DNA of 64,000 nucleotides, taken from the NCBI GenBank assembly GCA_002457315.1, contig NTKI01000005.1, forward strand, positions 1-64,000, in the 5' to 3' direction. Shown here in pieces: positions 38,705 through 47,208 of this stretch; the first letter of the stretch is position 1; every line of letters starts with the position of its first letter. The notes under the pieces were generated by a model that was given only the letters and a program-made list of their open reading frames with translations, had not been told where the DNA came from and did not search any database. This DNA is from Rhodothermaeota bacterium MED-G19. Its GTDB lineage: Bacteria > Bacteroidota > Bacteroidia > Cytophagales > MED-G16. A program made the position numbers and the translations under genes.

Positions 38705-39373
38705 ATGGCTAATGTAAAGTTATCAAAATCTGAAGAAAATTATTTAAAATCAATATTTAATCTTTCAGAGTTTGGCAATAAACAAGTATCAACCAATTCA
38801 ATTTCAAAGGTATTAAATATTGAACCAGCATCTGTTACTGACATGATAAAAAAACTTTCAAAGAAAAATTTAATATATCATGAGAAATATAAAGGCAGCA
38901 CTATATCAAAATCTGGAATTAAGATAGCACTGCAGATAATAAGAAGGCATAGACTCTGGGAAGTGTTTTTACATGATAAACTAAATTTTAAATGGGATGA
39001 AATTCACAATATTGCAGAGGAATTAGAACATGTTTCTTCAGAAGAATTAATTGATAATCTTGATAAATTTTTAAAATATCCTAAAATAGATCCCCATGGT
39101 GATCCTATCCCTAACAAGCTTGGTGAAATAGACTTTGTTGATAAAATATCAATATCTGACTTAAATATTAATGAGAAAGGGATAGTCTCTAGAATTATAA
39201 ATGAAGACGAAGAATTTTTTAGTTTATTAAAAAAATTAAATATCGAAATTGGTACTGAAGTAAAGATTATTGATAAAATAGAATACGATCAATCACTTGA
39301 GATACATATAGATAATAAATCTGTTATTATATCAAAAGACATAGCAGACAACATTAAAATAACTAAAATTTAA
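38705..39373 (+). CDS. DtxR/MntR-family metal-dependent repressor
   Basis: 222-residue transcription regulator that senses iron or manganese. Winged helix-turn-helix at residues about 9-60 (LKSIFNLSEFGNKQVSTNSISKVL, ASVTDMIKKL), a metal-binding dimer domain (RRHRLWEVFLHDKL, AEELEHVSSEELIDNL, DPHGDPIP) and a C-terminal SH3/FeoA-like domain. It is preceded by a matching palindromic operator and followed after 1 base by a ZIP transporter gene, a classic manganese or iron uptake pair. Which metal it senses cannot be told from sequence alone. Confidence 0.93.
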   Translation: MANVKLSKSEENYLKSIFNLSEFGNKQVSTNSISKVLNIEPASVTDMIKKLSKKNLIYHEKYKGSTISKSGIKIALQIIRRHRLWEVFLHDKLNFKWDEIHNIAEELEHVSSEELIDNLDKFLKYPKIDPHGDPIPNKLGEIDFVDKISISDLNINEKGIVSRIINEDEEFFSLLKKLNIEIGTEVKIIDKIEYDQSLEIHIDNKSVIISKDIADNIKITKI

Positions 39374-39374
39374 A

Positions 39375-40223
39375 ATGGAAAGCATAATTGAATTTTTTGG
39401 TTCTCAAAAATCTCCTGTAATTCAAGCATTATATGCTGGATTGTTCACTTGGATACTAACTGCAATAGGTGCAGCATTAGTATTTTTATTTAAATCTTCT
39501 AATAGAAAAATTCTTGACACAGCTCTTGGTTTTACGGGTGGTGTTATGATAGCTGCTAGTTTTTGGTCTTTATTATCTCCTGCAATAGATGCTGTAGAGA
39601 TTCAAAATGAATTAGGACTATCTAATCTACCTTCATTTTTACCTCCTGCTATTGGTTTTTTTCTTGGAGCTATGTTTATGTTTATTCTAGACAAAACCAT
39701 ACCACACCTTCATATATTTGGTAAGATAGAAGAAGCTGAAGGTCCAAAAACTGATCTTAAAAAGACATCACTATTAGTATTAGCTATAGCAATTCACAAT
39801 ATACCTGAAGGTTTAGCAGTTGGAGTAGCATTTGGGGCATTAGCATCCCCCGAATTCTCATCAGTATTTACACTTGGATCAGCAGTAGCACTCGGAATTG
39901 GAATTGGAATTCAAAATTTCCCAGAAGGATTTGCAGTATCAATGCCATTAAGAAGAGCTGGTTTTAGTAAACTTAAATCATGGCAATGGGGTCAATTATC
40001 AGCAATTGTTGAACCAATATTTGCTGTTATTGGAGCAGCTTTTGTGATTTTAGTGTACCCTATACTACCCTACGCGCTTGCTTTTGCTGCAGGAGCTATG
40101 ATCTTTATTGTTGTTGAAGAAGTCATTCCTGAAAGTCAGAGAGGTGGTAATGTAGATTTAGCCACAATGGGACTCATTGTTGGCTTTATAGTGATGATGT
40201 CTCTTGATGTAGCTTTGGGTTAG
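39375..40223 (+). CDS. ZIP-family divalent metal transporter
   Basis: Inner-membrane importer of Zn, Fe or Mn. Eight membrane helices; the metal-path motifs HNIPEGLAVGVAFG (TM4) and QNFPEGFAVSMPLRRAG (TM5) are diagnostic. An acidic-rich segment with a His pair (IPHLHIFGKIEEAEG) lies in the loop between TM3 and TM4, where metal binds. Length 282 matches the GufA-type ZIP group. Co-transcribed with the DtxR-type gene (1-base gap), so probably iron or manganese uptake under that repressor. Confidence 0.92.
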   Translation: MESIIEFFGSQKSPVIQALYAGLFTWILTAIGAALVFLFKSSNRKILDTALGFTGGVMIAASFWSLLSPAIDAVEIQNELGLSNLPSFLPPAIGFFLGAMFMFILDKTIPHLHIFGKIEEAEGPKTDLKKTSLLVLAIAIHNIPEGLAVGVAFGALASPEFSSVFTLGSAVALGIGIGIQNFPEGFAVSMPLRRAGFSKLKSWQWGQLSAIVEPIFAVIGAAFVILVYPILPYALAFAAGAMIFIVVEEVIPESQRGGNVDLATMGLIVGFIVMMSLDVALG

Positions 40224-40264
40224 TTTATATTATCAAATAAAGATTTAATTGAAATATTTTATAG

Positions 40265-40297
40265 TTTGTAGTTATAAGTACTCTTTTAGTAGTTTTG
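40265..40297 (+). promoter_or_regulatory. Promoter of mnmE, TTTG-N21-TAGTTTTG
   Basis: The -33 element TTTG (40265-40268) is followed after 21 bases by TAGTTTTG (40290-40297), a match to TAnnTTTG. Only 6 bases separate it from the ATG at 40304, so the transcript should start at or next to the start codon (leaderless). The reading comes from sequence only. Confidence 0.6.
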
Positions 40298-40303
40298 CTT
40301 TAA

Positions 40304-41668
40304 ATGAAATTAAATGATACAATAGTAGCCCAATCTACTCCCCAGGGAAAAGGGGCTATAGCTATAATTCGTCTCTCAGGAAAAGATTCTATCAAAATAG
40401 TAAATTCATTATTTCCATCTAAAGATTTAACTAAAGTTGATACTCACACAATTCATTATGGAAACATTGAGTACAAAGATTCAATTATTGATGAAGTTCT
40501 AGTGTCAGTTTTTAAAGAACCCAACTCATATACAAAAGAAAACATCGTTGAAATATCATGCCATGGAGCAGATTTCATCATAAAAAAAATCCTTAGTCTT
40601 ACTATTAAACTTGGAGCAAGAGTTGCTGATAAAGGTGAATTCACATTTAGATCATTTTTAAGTGGAAATATGGATTTATCTCAAGCCGAGGCTGTATCAG
40701 ATTTAATTTCATCAAATTCAGAAAATTCACATAAAATAGCTATTAACCACATAAAAGGAGTTTTCTCTAATAAGATTAAGAAGTTAAGAAAAGACCTTAT
40801 TAATTTATCGAGCTTACTAGAACTAGAACTTGACTTCTCTGAAGAAGACGTAGAATTTGCTAACAGAAACCAACTCGAAAAGCTACTAAATGAAATTCTG
40901 TCATTTAATAATGTACTACTTGAGAGTTATAAGTTAAATAATGTAATTAAAGATGGAATTAATGTTCTTATTCTTGGAAAACCAAACGTAGGAAAATCAA
41001 CAATTCTAAATGGATTAATTGAAGAAGATAAAGCCATCATATCTGATATTCCAGGAACTACTAGAGATGTTTTAGATGATACTATTACAGTAGGTGGTAA
41101 TTTATTAAGGTTTATTGATACTGCCGGTATAAGAGAAACAGAAGATAAGATAGAGCAGATTGGGATAAAGAAAGCATTAAATCAAGTGGATAATGCATCT
41201 CTAATACTATATGTGATTGATTTAAATAATACAGATTTAAAATCTTTAACGTCTGAGAGTAATTCAAAATTTCTTAAAAATAAAAATGTTATTTATGTTG
41301 GAAATAAATCTGATCTTAAGATCGAAAAGGAAGTTAACAGTTATTTTAAGAAAAATGATTTACTAATGATATCAGCTAATAAATCTAATGATTTAAGCAA
41401 TTTGAAAGATAAAATAGACTTATTTATATCTAGAAACTTAGTCAATGAAGAGTCTTCTATTATGATAAACGAAAGGCATTTCACCTCATTAACAAATGTC
41501 AATGAATCAATAAATAATGTAAAGAAAAACCTTAATAATAAGTCTAATACTGATTTACTTGCAATGGATATAAAATATGCTCTTAATCATTTGGGAGAAA
41601 TTACAGGAGAAGTTACAAATGATGAAATCCTTGGTAACATCTTCTCAAAATTTTGTATCGGTAAGTAA
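40304..41668 (+). CDS. mnmE: tRNA modification GTPase MnmE
   Basis: GTPase that with MnmG adds the carboxymethylaminomethyl group to U34 of tRNA. N-terminal tetrahydrofolate-binding domain (TIVAQSTPQGKGAIAIIRLSG), a helical domain, an inserted G domain with P-loop GKPNVGKST (residues 225-233), IPGTTRD and DTAGIRETED, and the obligatory C-terminal CIGK, whose Cys is catalytic. Length 454 is normal. Its partner in the pathway, mnmA, is at 13625. Served by a leaderless-type promoter. Confidence 0.97.
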   Translation: MKLNDTIVAQSTPQGKGAIAIIRLSGKDSIKIVNSLFPSKDLTKVDTHTIHYGNIEYKDSIIDEVLVSVFKEPNSYTKENIVEISCHGADFIIKKILSLTIKLGARVADKGEFTFRSFLSGNMDLSQAEAVSDLISSNSENSHKIAINHIKGVFSNKIKKLRKDLINLSSLLELELDFSEEDVEFANRNQLEKLLNEILSFNNVLLESYKLNNVIKDGINVLILGKPNVGKSTILNGLIEEDKAIISDIPGTTRDVLDDTITVGGNLLRFIDTAGIRETEDKIEQIGIKKALNQVDNASLILYVIDLNNTDLKSLTSESNSKFLKNKNVIYVGNKSDLKIEKEVNSYFKKNDLLMISANKSNDLSNLKDKIDLFISRNLVNEESSIMINERHFTSLTNVNESINNVKKNLNNKSNTDLLAMDIKYALNHLGEITGEVTNDEILGNIFSKFCIGK

Positions 41669-41724
41669 TCAACTATTAATCATTTTTTTTAAATTGACAA
41701 CAAAAAGAACATAAACCATAATAA

Positions 41725-43170
41725 ATGAAGAATCTATTATTTCTCCTGCTCTTTTCGCCTTTTCTATGTAATTCTCAACTCTATAAGGTTAATGCAAAGG
41801 GAGGGTTAAATGTACGTGAAACATCTGGAGGAAAAAAAATTGCAACGCTTTTAAAAGATGACTATGTATATGTTTACTGGAAAAGTGATGAAACTTTAAC
41901 TGTTACTGATATTGATAAAAATACAGGTAAATCAAAAATTATAAATGGTAATTGGGTAAGCATTATTACTCTTAAACCTCCAAAGCTAAAAGGAGACAAG
42001 GTATTATGGGAAGATAACTATAATAATTCAAGAGGTGTTGTCTTTGATGGATTTTTACAAAAATTGAATGCTGAAGATTCTTATTCTAATTTAATTAAAA
42101 AAAATTATGTGCATTTTGATAAGGGAAATTTAGATATTCGAGATAAATGTTTTATTAAAAATAAAGACGGCACACCATTTACGGGAACAGCTTACTATCT
42201 TGATTTTAAATCTGGTTACGACTTACTTTGGAATAAAGATAATCCTGAGGAAATTTTATTAAAAACAATATCCTTTAAAAATGGCTTAAAAAATGGGATA
42301 AGCAGGATCATAAATTTAGAAAGTGGTAAAGTAATATATGAAAAAATTTGGGAAGAAAATATAAATATTTTAAGGGCCAACGATAATATTTCTAAAGATA
42401 AAAGAGTAATTGTTGAGTTTGATAATAATATTTCTGAAGTTACTATTAAGGGAATAATAAAGTTTGGTGGAATAGGTATTGATGAAGGAGGAGATACCTA
42501 CGAAGGTGGTAATTATATAACTGACGTGGAGTATATCTCATCAGAAAATATGGAAGAATTTAAGATGTTATTTAAAATGCAGGGATATCATAATTGGGCA
42601 AATAATGATTATATGGATAAAAAAATTTCAATCAGTTTAAAAGCAGTTTATGAAGAAGAGGTCACTCTGCTTGGTGATAATTATGAAGGAGCAATGGAAT
42701 ATTTTTATAGAACTATTGAAACAGATTTTTGTGTTATTACCTCTAAAATTTCTGAAATAAAGTTAGTAGAAACATTAGATGGAGAATTTAAATCTTACTA
42801 TGATAATGGACAGCTTAAATTATTACAAAATTATAAAAATGGAATAAAACATGGTGTTCATAAATCATTTGATGATGGAGGTGAATTAATATACTCAAGA
42901 AATTACATTAATGATAAATTAGATGGTCTGGAAATTTTTGAGGGTGGTTGGTATTACGATTCAGTTTACTGGAAAAATGGAGTCAAACATGGAATAGAAA
43001 AATCCTATAGATCAGAATACCCATTTACTCCATCAGATCAAAAATTCTTAAGATTTGAAAATCATTGGAAAAATGGAAAAAGTGAGCTAATAAGATGGTA
43101 CCATACAAACGGTCAGCTGGAAAGTGAGGAAGGTACTTCCCTAACGAGTAAAACTATAAATGAAAAATAA
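41725..43170 (+). CDS. Secreted SH3 / MORN-like repeat protein
   Basis: 481 residues: signal peptide (about 1-17), an SH3-like domain (YKVNAKGGLNVRETSGGKKIATLLKDD), an unassigned middle portion, and C-terminal MORN/YwqK-type repeats (GEFKSYYDNGQLKLLQNYKNGIKHGVH, DKLDGLEIF, WKNGVKHGIEKSY, WYHTNGQLESEEG). Such repeat proteins are often large families in Bacteroidota, sometimes misannotated as antitoxins. Exported, but no enzymatic motif found; function unknown. Confidence 0.75.
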   Translation: MKNLLFLLLFSPFLCNSQLYKVNAKGGLNVRETSGGKKIATLLKDDYVYVYWKSDETLTVTDIDKNTGKSKIINGNWVSIITLKPPKLKGDKVLWEDNYNNSRGVVFDGFLQKLNAEDSYSNLIKKNYVHFDKGNLDIRDKCFIKNKDGTPFTGTAYYLDFKSGYDLLWNKDNPEEILLKTISFKNGLKNGISRIINLESGKVIYEKIWEENINILRANDNISKDKRVIVEFDNNISEVTIKGIIKFGGIGIDEGGDTYEGGNYITDVEYISSENMEEFKMLFKMQGYHNWANNDYMDKKISISLKAVYEEEVTLLGDNYEGAMEYFYRTIETDFCVITSKISEIKLVETLDGEFKSYYDNGQLKLLQNYKNGIKHGVHKSFDDGGELIYSRNYINDKLDGLEIFEGGWYYDSVYWKNGVKHGIEKSYRSEYPFTPSDQKFLRFENHWKNGKSELIRWYHTNGQLESEEGTSLTSKTINEK

Positions 43171-43249
43171 AATACTTGAATATTTAAAAACCGTTCTATA
43201 TTTAATGTATTAAACGATTATAAAGATTATCAAAATTGTGTATTGGTAA

Positions 43250-43561
43250 ATGATTCATTATATGAAAATATTACTTGCCATATCTATTTTTTTCCTTAGC
43301 TGTTCTAACGATACTCAAACCTGGAAAGAATATTATAATAGTGGTCTTAAAAAACACAAAAATGGAGACTATTATGGTGCTATTGCTGATTATACTAAAT
43401 CCATTGAACTTAATTCTAATTTTGTTTATGCTTACTGGTTTAGAGGTGTTGCAAAAGAAATAATGAACGATAGAATGGGTGCGTGTGGAGACTACAAGAT
43501 ATCTGCAGAAATGGGACATAAAGGTGCAGAAGCAATTATTTGGGATGATCATTGTAAATAA
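43250..43561 (+). CDS. Short TPR lipoprotein
   Basis: 103 residues with a lipobox (ISIFFLSCS); the likely start is Met5 (43262), which gives a standard signal peptide. A TPR motif (GAIADYTKSIELNSNFVYAYWFRGVAKE) follows, plus a final MGHKGAEAIIWDDHC. A small outer-membrane or periplasmic adaptor. A strong hairpin terminator starts right after its stop codon. Confidence 0.7.
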   Translation: MIHYMKILLAISIFFLSCSNDTQTWKEYYNSGLKKHKNGDYYGAIADYTKSIELNSNFVYAYWFRGVAKEIMNDRMGACGDYKISAEMGHKGAEAIIWDDHCK

Positions 43562-43591
43562 AAAAACCCCTCATTACTGAAGGGTCTTTTA
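43562..43591. terminator. Bidirectional rho-independent terminator
   Basis: A hairpin (CCC-TCA, loop TTAC, TGA-A-GGG) flanked by a run of A on the left and TCTTTT on the right. It sits between convergent genes ending at 43561 and 43613 and can serve both strands. Confidence 0.7.
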
Positions 43592-43612
43592 AAAATTTAA
43601 TATTTATTTTAT

Positions 43613-44404
43613 TTATTCAACAAGCATAAGAACTTCGTCATACCATCCATTTGTGTATTTGGTAATAACATTTCCTATATCTCTTCTAAAAGAACCATAA
43701 CCATTAATTTTATCATATTTAGATTGAAAATTCTCTGGAAGACCATTCCCATTACTAAATCTTGTAAATGTCTTGAATGGATATACTAAGACTATGTCCT
43801 CTCTATTTTCACTTCTAAAAACACTCTCATAAACTCTTCTTGGATTCTCAGCATTCATTTCACTTAAAGCCTTTCCAATTTTAGTTACAGCATCTAAAAT
43901 TTTTCCATAACTATCCATGTCTTGTTTGATTTTAAATGTTCTCCATAATAAATACTTAGGGCTTCCCCATGACGGTGGTGTATAACTTGCTTCCCAGTTT
44001 AATTTTGCCATTTTAACTTCTTCGCTTGATATGTAGCTTCTTACATTTTTTTGCCAATCAGCCAAATGATTTTCATCTGGAAAATTATCATAATCAGAAA
44101 GTGTCATAGGACCATTTAACCATACATATTGACCAGAATGCGGGCCAATTAGCACAGAATAAAGTGAAGCTCTCGTTTCACCTTCACTATGATATTCTTG
44201 ATTATGTGCTTTTACTCCTTCTACTAAAAGAGCTTCATTATTCTTTTCAGGAACTAAAAAGATATTTTCATAAACTACTTCTTGATTTTGCGCAAATATT
44301 GGCTGCGAAAATAGAAGCATTAATAAATAAATTTTAATTTTTTTCATTTTCATTGATTTAGGGTTTATAAATAATAAGATAAATAAAATAAAGATCAATT
44401 GCAT
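43613..44404 (-). CDS. Secreted two-domain protein of unknown function
   Basis: 263 residues from the first Met, but Met18 (44353) gives a cleaner signal peptide (KMKKIKIYLLMLLFSQPIFAQ), so the shorter form is likely. The mature part has two similar halves, each a run of short strands and helices (VVYENIFLVPEKNNEALLVEGVKA; LWRTFKIKQDMDSYGKILDAV) suggesting duplicated ferredoxin-like (dimeric alpha-beta barrel) folds. The secreted protein coded at 45786 has the same overall plan. No catalytic residues known. Confidence 0.6.
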   Translation of the reverse strand: MQLIFILFILLFINPKSMKMKKIKIYLLMLLFSQPIFAQNQEVVYENIFLVPEKNNEALLVEGVKAHNQEYHSEGETRASLYSVLIGPHSGQYVWLNGPMTLSDYDNFPDENHLADWQKNVRSYISSEEVKMAKLNWEASYTPPSWGSPKYLLWRTFKIKQDMDSYGKILDAVTKIGKALSEMNAENPRRVYESVFRSENREDIVLVYPFKTFTRFSNGNGLPENFQSKYDKINGYGSFRRDIGNVITKYTNGWYDEVLMLVE

Positions 44405-44428
44405 ATTTATGAAGATTAACCTTACTCT

Positions 44429-44459
44429 TTTGATTTTTTCTTACGTAGTTGTAGATTTA
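44429..44459 (+). promoter_or_regulatory. Promoter TTTG-N19-TAGATTTA
   Basis: TTTG (44429-44432), 19-base spacer, TAGATTTA (44452-44459), then only 4 bases before the ATG at 44464. The element matches the Bacteroidota -33/-7 promoter apart from the final G. With a start site 4-5 bases after the -7 element, the transcript would begin at the ATG. Confidence 0.6.
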
Positions 44460-44463
44460 GTTT

Positions 44464-45399
44464 ATGAAAACCTTTTTTAATAAAATAGTTAAAAGGATCC
44501 TTACCTACATGTCTTTTTTAATATGTTTTATTATTATCTATTATAGTGACACATTTACCTTTTTTGTGTCTTTGAATGGGTTTTTGCAAATTCTACTTTT
44601 CATTTTAGTAGTCTGCATTCCTGCTTATATAACTAAACGTATGTCGTATGTTGATATTGGTTGGCCTTTTGGACTTGTTATCATTGGCATTTTAGTCTTA
44701 CTATTAGGTGAAGGTTATTGGCTAAGAAAGTATATTATTGGTGGAATGTATTTATTTGCTGGTTTAAGAATGGGTATAGGTTCCTTAATATTACTTATAA
44801 AAGGACATCTTAATACAGAACTATCTAGATATAAATATCAAAGAAAACGATGGAAAAAATCAGGATTTACTAATATTGATATTTCTCTTCAATATGAAAT
44901 AATGTTACAATGTTTTGCTAATATAACTTTTCTGTCAATTCCAGCAATTTTACAAGCATTTAATCCTCAAGAATATCTATCTGTATTAGAGATTTTAGGT
45001 TATTCATTTTGGTTATTATTTTTTGTAATGGAACATATTGCAGATATTCAGAAACAAAAATTTTTAAAGAAAGCTTTCTTAGAAAAAAGAAAAAAACAAG
45101 TTTGTAATATTGGATTATGGAAATATAGTCGTCACCCTAACTACTTTGCAGAATGGATGGTATGGAATTCACTCATTTTATCATCTCTACCATCATTTTT
45201 TTATTTCCAAATATCTGAAAGTAATCTAATATCTCTAGGGCTATTGATTTCTATTTTCTATTTATCTATAATTATGTACAATACATTAGTTTATTATACA
45301 GGTGCAATTCCATCAGAATATTACTCATTAAAAAAACGGCCAGATTATAAAAAATATAAACAAAAGACTAATATGTTTTTTTTTGGAATAAATCAATAA
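44464..45399 (+). CDS. DUF1295 membrane protein (steroid reductase-like)
   Basis: 311 residues with six or more membrane helices and the family motifs SYVDIGWPFG and WKYSRHPNYFAEWM. The latter is the NADPH-proximal motif shared with steroid 5-alpha reductases and isoprenylcysteine methyltransferases. Members probably reduce or modify lipids in the membrane; the exact reaction in bacteria is undefined. Divergent from the gene at 43613 and has its own promoter. Family call is good, reaction unknown. Confidence 0.85.
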   Translation: MKTFFNKIVKRILTYMSFLICFIIIYYSDTFTFFVSLNGFLQILLFILVVCIPAYITKRMSYVDIGWPFGLVIIGILVLLLGEGYWLRKYIIGGMYLFAGLRMGIGSLILLIKGHLNTELSRYKYQRKRWKKSGFTNIDISLQYEIMLQCFANITFLSIPAILQAFNPQEYLSVLEILGYSFWLLFFVMEHIADIQKQKFLKKAFLEKRKKQVCNIGLWKYSRHPNYFAEWMVWNSLILSSLPSFFYFQISESNLISLGLLISIFYLSIIMYNTLVYYTGAIPSEYYSLKKRPDYKKYKQKTNMFFFGINQ

Positions 45400-45446
45400 A
45401 CACACTCCTATTATGAATTTTTCTTGGATAGTTGTAGCTTGTAAAT

Positions 45447-45614
45447 ATGAAATATGAATTTAAAAAGAAATTTCTTGATAAAGGCATAATGAAATTTAGG
45501 TTTAATATGAATTATTGGTTTTTAAAAAAATTAGGACTTAATGGTTTTGCTTTTTTTGTATTTTTATGGGGCCTATTAGTTGCAATTGTTGTTTATGAAT
45601 TTTTTCTAAACTAA
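45447..45614 (+). CDS. Small single-pass membrane peptide
   Basis: 55 codons. A basic N-terminus (KKFLDKGIMKFRFNMNYWFLKK) is followed by one membrane helix (GFAFFVFLWGLLVAIVVYEFF). Internal Met15 or Met21 are alternative starts. Upstream lies a box (TTTTTCTTnnnTAGTTGTAG) also found before the DUF1295 gene at 44464. A very short single-pass protein; no family recognised. A short helix of this kind could be a small regulator or toxin-like peptide, which is a guess. Confidence 0.4.
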   Translation: MKYEFKKKFLDKGIMKFRFNMNYWFLKKLGLNGFAFFVFLWGLLVAIVVYEFFLN

Positions 45615-45662
45615 AAAAACGAATCATTTATGATAATTTGTTCTAATGTTATAAATTTAGTT

Positions 45663-45773
45663 ATGGAATCTTTATTAAAGGCATTAGCTACAATATTAAA
45701 ATTTGAAGTAATAACTAGAAAAACATCAGTAGTTAAAAAAAGAAGATTTATAAAAACTTACAAACCCAACTAA
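45663..45773 (+). CDS. Short basic peptide
   Basis: 36 codons giving an amphipathic start (MESLLKALATILKFEVI) and a strongly basic second half (KKRRFIKTYKPN). A -7-like TAAATTTA ends 3 bases before the ATG, but no -33 element is seen at the right spacing. It lies in the 386-base stretch between the DUF1295 gene and the gene at 45786, with the membrane peptide at 45447. Coding status is uncertain. Confidence 0.3.
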   Translation: MESLLKALATILKFEVITRKTSVVKKRRFIKTYKPN

Positions 45774-45785
45774 ACAAAAAATAAT

Positions 45786-46478
45786 ATGAAAAAATATATT
45801 TTTCTTCTAACATTTTTCTTTTCTTTTTCATTATCTGGTCAAGATTTATACTGGTATGATGTACTTCTTGATGTAAACCTTGGAAACGCAAAAGAATTTG
45901 AGAAAGCAGTTGATGATTTTTATTCATCTGTTGAATTTCCAGAGGATGTGAGTATGACTTTCTCTAATATTGCTATGAAAGGACAAGACTTTAAAGAAAC
46001 TCATATTTTGAGTTTTGTTAGTCCATCATCAAATTCTCTTGCAAACCTTAGAGCTTCTTTAAGCGGTGATAACTGGGAAAATTACTTAGACATTGTAAGG
46101 CCATATATTAATACTGCTAGAACTGCTGCAGGCAATGCATCATTGACTTATAACCAGGAGGAAATGAACCCTATTGGTCAGGCTTGGGTATTTAAAGTAA
46201 AAAGCAAGAATATACCTGCTTTTTCACAGGGTTTCAGTACTCTTATGGAAACTTTTGATTTTCCAGGTTTTGTTGGATTAGCTCAGGTTGCCCATGGCAC
46301 AAGTAATGGTGAAAATGTCATCATTTATGGAACTTATAAAGACTTAAATGATGCTTTTACTTTTGGTCCAAAAAATGATGCTGAAGCAAAAGCTTTTGCT
46401 GAATTTGGTAATTTAATTGGTGACATCTCTGATTTTACTCAGACATGGACTAGAGTAAAAATTAAAGACTATAATTAA
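45786..46478 (+). CDS. Secreted two-domain protein of unknown function
   Basis: 230 residues: signal peptide (MKKYIFLLTFFFSFSLSGQ), then two similar halves beginning LYWYDVLLDVNLGNAKEFEKAV and AWVFKVKSKNIPAFSQGFSTL, each with a strand-helix-strand pattern like the protein at 43613, whose halves share this plan. Probably periplasmic or surface-exposed, and a paralogue or remote relative of that gene. No enzymatic motif is seen. A strong terminator hairpin follows the stop. Confidence 0.6.
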   Translation: MKKYIFLLTFFFSFSLSGQDLYWYDVLLDVNLGNAKEFEKAVDDFYSSVEFPEDVSMTFSNIAMKGQDFKETHILSFVSPSSNSLANLRASLSGDNWENYLDIVRPYINTARTAAGNASLTYNQEEMNPIGQAWVFKVKSKNIPAFSQGFSTLMETFDFPGFVGLAQVAHGTSNGENVIIYGTYKDLNDAFTFGPKNDAEAKAFAEFGNLIGDISDFTQTWTRVKIKDYN

Positions 46479-46509
46479 AAGAAACCCCTATCCTATCTAG
46501 GGAGCTTTT
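46477..46509 (+). terminator. Rho-independent terminator
   Basis: Stem CCCTA (46486-46490) with TAGGG (46498-46502), loop TCCTATC, extended by AAAAG/CTTTT on the flanks. Lies at the 3' end of the 45786-46478 gene. Confidence 0.75.
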
Positions 46510-46523
46510 ATTTAATAACTAAT

Positions 46524-46928
46524 ATGAAAAATAATACAATAGTATTTGTTATTGGCTTTTTAATTTTATTCACTACATATGGTTTAATATTTGGCTTGTT
46601 TCTTAATGATTATTCTATGTCATTGATTGCTAAATACCCATCTGTATTTAGAAATACTCCATCAATACCAATAATTGCATTAGGTCATTCATTACAAACT
46701 ATATTACTCATCTTTTTATTTAAAAAAATGAATGTTAATACACTGATGAAAGGTGTATATTCAGGTTTTATTGTATTTCTATTATTTGAGGCAATTTTTT
46801 CCATTTTTATATATGCTACATTGTCAATTATCCCAATAACTGATATTTTATTTAATATTTTTCTCAGTTCGATGATTGGTATTATTGGTGGTGGATCAAT
46901 AGGTTTTTTACTCGGAAAATTTAATTAA
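46524..46928 (+). CDS. Four-helix membrane protein of unknown function
   Basis: 134 residues with about four hydrophobic segments (FVIGFLILFTTYGLIFGLF; IPIIALGHSLQTILLIFLF; GVYSGFIVFLLFEAIFSIF; SSMIGIIGGGSIGFLLG). A glycine-rich last helix is notable. No family is recognised. It begins 22 bases after a terminator, and the next ORF starts 5 bases after its stop, so the two form a pair. Confidence 0.55.
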   Translation: MKNNTIVFVIGFLILFTTYGLIFGLFLNDYSMSLIAKYPSVFRNTPSIPIIALGHSLQTILLIFLFKKMNVNTLMKGVYSGFIVFLLFEAIFSIFIYATLSIIPITDILFNIFLSSMIGIIGGGSIGFLLGKFN

Positions 46929-46933
46929 TACGA

Positions 46934-47137
46934 ATGTCTGCAAAGAAAATTTATCTGTTATTTTCTCTTGCTTTCGTATTTTATCTTATTGGTCATATAC
47001 TCTGGTCTATTTCATTAATTTACAATCAGACATTTTTTTTTGATGAATCAACTCAAATATGGATTATAAACATCCCATTTGGTTTATTTGCTTTGTTAGG
47101 TTTAATAGGAAGTATTAAATTATATCAAAATTCTTGA
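46934..47137 (+). CDS. Small two-helix membrane protein
   Basis: 67 residues with two membrane segments (IYLLFSLAFVFYLIGHILWSIS and IINIPFGLFALLGLIGSI) joined by a short acidic loop. Begins 5 bases after the preceding membrane-protein gene, probably the same transcript. No family recognised. Confidence 0.5.
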   Translation: MSAKKIYLLFSLAFVFYLIGHILWSISLIYNQTFFFDESTQIWIINIPFGLFALLGLIGSIKLYQNS

Positions 47138-47208
47138 ATTGAAGTAAACAACTAATTATTATTGCTTTATTAACACCATGTATATAAATTCTATTAATAA
47201 ATAATACT

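Noticed and set aside
41725-43170. Toxin-antitoxin system (YwqK antitoxin label often given to MORN-repeat proteins)
   Set aside because: The protein is exported and has an SH3 domain; there is no toxin next to it.
43250-43261. First ATG of the 43250 ORF as true start
   Set aside because: Met5 (43262) gives a normal lipoprotein signal, whereas the first four residues add a polar stretch (MIHY) before it.
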